Of a stretch of 64,000 bases of DNA, positions 62,111 to 64,000 are shown one piece after another. Under the pieces are notes generated by a model that saw nothing but the letters and a program-made list of their open reading frames with translations, did not search any database and was not told the DNA's origin. This stretch comes from a virus: positions 1 through 64,000 of IMG/VR virus record IMGVR_UViG_3300023184_009074; one strand, given 5' to 3'. A program made the position numbers and the translations under genes. How positions within the stretch are numbered: the stretch's first letter is position 1; every line of letters begins with the position of its first letter.

Positions 62111-62247
62111 ATTATTCCTACTTTTAAATATAATATTTAATATTATGTATTATATTATATTGAAAAATATATTTAAATATATAAATGATTTTTTAAAAAT
62201 TAAATATTTTACATTGAATGTAATTGATATTTTTTTTACTTAAATAT
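62111..62247. other. short AT-rich intergenic gap
   Basis: 137 bases of near-pure AT between two putative structural genes on the same strand. Several ATAAATA/TATAAT-like stretches could act as promoters. No gene or clear hairpin was seen. Confidence 0.6.
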
Positions 62248-62853
62248 TTAAATGTTTGTAGTCTCAAATCCTAAAAGTGTTGCTTCGTAATTTGCAGCTG
62301 GAGGGTTTCCATTATACGAAGAAATTAAATTTCCAACAATTTTAATTCTATATCCTTCTGGAATTGAGCCAATTGAAGTGGCAAGATTAAATATTCCATT
62401 TAAATTTCCCGCATTAGTTCTGTATGTGAAATATGTTTGACTATTTAATAAATCATCTTGAATAATTAATTTATATTTAGCTGGAAGATCACCGCTTACA
62501 TTAAAACCAGATATGTTAAAGCTTTTACCAGAATCAACAAGATAATTTAAAATTATTGTATTGCTTAAAACTACATTTGTTTTTTCTTCATATATTGGAA
62601 ATATATTTGTTACATGTGGAATATTTCTTGTTACTATTCCATATTCGCAGCCTTCTGCACTAGTATTCTGAATGCTGCAAATTTCTTCTAGGTTTTCTCC
62701 ACCTATTACAATTCTTGCTCTATGTCTAAGTTGAGTTGTAGGGCCAGGTCCAATCGGAAACAAAATTTTTGTTTCATCCATTATACTTCCGCCTTGTCCT
62801 GGACAAAGCTCAGTAAATGTAGACCTGTTTATTATTGGTTCATTGTTACACAT
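62248..62853 (-). CDS. putative virion structural protein
   Basis: 201 aa. Strand-rich with Gly/Asn/Ile-rich segments, composition like phage fibre or head decoration proteins. An N-terminal MCNNEPIINRSTF has Cys and Asn, and the gene start is duplicated upstream. Unrecognised. Confidence 0.5.
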   Translation of the reverse strand: MCNNEPIINRSTFTELCPGQGGSIMDETKILFPIGPGPTTQLRHRARIVIGGENLEEICSIQNTSAEGCEYGIVTRNIPHVTNIFPIYEEKTNVVLSNTIILNYLVDSGKSFNISGFNVSGDLPAKYKLIIQDDLLNSQTYFTYRTNAGNLNGIFNLATSIGSIPEGYRIKIVGNLISSYNGNPPAANYEATLLGFETTNI

Positions 62854-62898
62854 TTTTTTATTAATTCATTTATTATTAGTTCATAGTTACACATTTTT
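62829..62898. repeat. direct duplication of a gene start region
   Basis: Copies at 62829-62857 and 62870-62898 match at 27 of 29 bases. On the minus strand each contains ATGTGTAAC, but the upstream copy is out of frame with the gene, giving a 20-codon uORF. Confidence 0.75.
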
Positions 62899-62949
62899 AA
62901 TTGTCACATAATATATATTTTAATCTTATATTTTTTGGAAATTAAATTT

Positions 62950-64000
62950 ATGAACAATAGAAATTTAAAGAACATACCTTGCAATTTACTTCCTTATATA
63001 AAAGAAAATGTTATCTCTTTTCAGAGCGAAGAGCAAAAATTAGGCTGGCAAATAACTAATTTCAATATACCAGACATATGGAAATTTTCCAAAGGTGAGA
63101 ATGTTAAAGTGGCAGTTTTGGATACTGGAATTGATTTAGAGCATAGTGATTTAAAAGAAAATATAGAAAATGGTGCTAATTTTGTAGAAAAAGATTTGCC
63201 TCCTCAAGATTTTAATTCTCATGGAACTCATGTTTCAGGCATTATTGCAGCAAAAAACAATGATTTTGGAATAGTTGGAATAGCACCTAAAGCTAAAATA
63301 ATACCAATCAAAGTATTAAATAATTATGGTGCTGGAGATATGGAAGCTGTATTAAACGGTATCAATTATGCTGTAAGTGTAAAAGCAGATATTATTTGCA
63401 TGTCTTTGGGAACAAGAGATCCAATCGAAGAAATTAGAGTTGCAATAGAAAATGCAGCAAAGAATAATACTGTTTGTTTTGTTGCTGCTGGAAATGCAGG
63501 TAATACAGAGCAGCTTTTATATCCTGCTGCATATACAGAAGCTATATCAATTGGTGCCGTAGATGAGAATTGCTTAAGAGCAAGTTTTAGTTGTACAGGG
63601 CCAAACTTAGATTTTGTAGCACCTGGCGTTAAAATTTACAGTAGTGTTCCAAAAAATACTTATGCTTACATGAGTGGATCTAGCATGGCATGCCCATTTG
63701 CTGTTGGTGTAGCAGCGTTAATTTTATCTTCTAAAAGAAATATTGATCCAAATGCTACAATGAATGCAGATGATTACAGAGAGGTTTTCAAGGAAAATTC
63801 TAAGACTGTGAAAAATTTAGAAGAATTATTGGCAAAGCAAGGAACTTCTAGATTTTGGCAAGGCATGGGTATTATAAATCCAGAAAGTTTTTCAGAATGG
63901 GTAGAGCTTAAGAACATTGAAACAATCAGAGAGAAAATTACAAATTTAATAGATTTGATTAATATGATTAAAAATAAATCAAATTTAAGTAGAATAATTA
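62950..64000 (+). CDS. subtilisin-like serine protease (3' partial)
   Basis: At least 350 aa and still open at the window end. The triad lies in AVLDTGID (Asp58), NSHGTHVSG (His91) and SGSSMACPFA (Ser245), with the oxyanion Asn in VAAGNAGN (N182). No signal peptide is visible, so it should act in the cytoplasm or the virion. Possible roles are processing of phage proteins or degrading host proteins. No Shine-Dalgarno is evident. It follows two minus-strand structural genes. Confidence 0.88.
   Translation, partial: MNNRNLKNIPCNLLPYIKENVISFQSEEQKLGWQITNFNIPDIWKFSKGENVKVAVLDTGIDLEHSDLKENIENGANFVEKDLPPQDFNSHGTHVSGIIAAKNNDFGIVGIAPKAKIIPIKVLNNYGAGDMEAVLNGINYAVSVKADIICMSLGTRDPIEEIRVAIENAAKNNTVCFVAAGNAGNTEQLLYPAAYTEAISIGAVDENCLRASFSCTGPNLDFVAPGVKIYSSVPKNTYAYMSGSSMACPFAVGVAALILSSKRNIDPNATMNADDYREVFKENSKTVKNLEELLAKQGTSRFWQGMGIINPESFSEWVELKNIETIREKITNLIDLINMIKNKSNLSRII

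Noticed and set aside
62870-62898. Upstream ATGTGTAAC copy as an alternative start of the 62248 gene
   Set aside because: It is out of frame with the gene and ends after about 20 codons.

Overview
This is a 64 kb stretch of a large, very AT-rich tailed-phage genome with a contractile tail (myovirus). The diagnostic genes are a T4-type virion set: tail sheath (gp18-like), two tail tube paralogues (gp19-like), sheath stabiliser (gp15-like) and gp26-type baseplate protein. A T4-type replication and recombination set accompanies them: UvsX, gp32, UvsW, gp46/gp47, a DnaB/gp41-type helicase and a gp55-like late sigma factor. Unlike T4, the polymerase is family A and the ribonucleotide reductase is class II (B12-dependent). 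Stops are standard (TAA, TAG and TGA all used). Many genes have AAAGGAG-type Shine-Dalgarno sequences, so the host is bacterial; I cannot name it. No tRNA, CRISPR array, integrase or IS element was seen.

Layout. 0-5 kb: the end of a Pro/Thr-repeat, Cys-rich protein, a Hel308/Ski2-like helicase, a methyltransferase and small unknowns. 5-17 kb: mostly minus-strand replication genes (amidoligase, UvsX, gp32, UvsY-like candidate, DnaB helicase, family A polymerase), interrupted by plus-strand FkbM methyltransferase and SET-domain genes. 16.54-17.06 kb: a gene-free stretch packed with nested inverted repeats and a pseudoknot, probably a large structured RNA. 17-25 kb: small proteins, many sharing an N-terminal motif, around an intein-split UvsW. 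25-33 kb: gp47, gp46, class II RNR and an ECF-type sigma factor. 33-40 kb: paralogous proteins, one carrying an ADP-ribosyltransferase-like domain, then a HAD phosphatase, a BCS1-like AAA ATPase and a phosphoesterase. 40-48 kb: CTP synthase, class II amidotransferase, PD-(D/E)XK nuclease, IspD-like cytidylyltransferase, RgpF-like glycosyltransferase, a GT25-kinase fusion and a LicD transferase. 48-59 kb: baseplate, late sigma and tail genes. 59-64 kb: GT9-like transferase, repeat proteins, putative virion proteins and a subtilisin-like protease cut by the window edge.

How the genes may work together (inference). The gp55-like sigma factor probably reads the recurrent ATAAATA/TATAATAA boxes, several of which lie only 2-6 bases from start codons lacking a Shine-Dalgarno. 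At least ten small proteins start with an aromatic-x-x-W/F-L/I-x-E motif like the capsid-targeting and prohead-protease site of T4 internal proteins, so this may be a set of packaged, injected proteins including the ADP-ribosyltransferase. The CTP synthase, IspD, LicD and glycosyltransferase genes look like a phage-encoded CDP-polyol phosphoglycan pathway.
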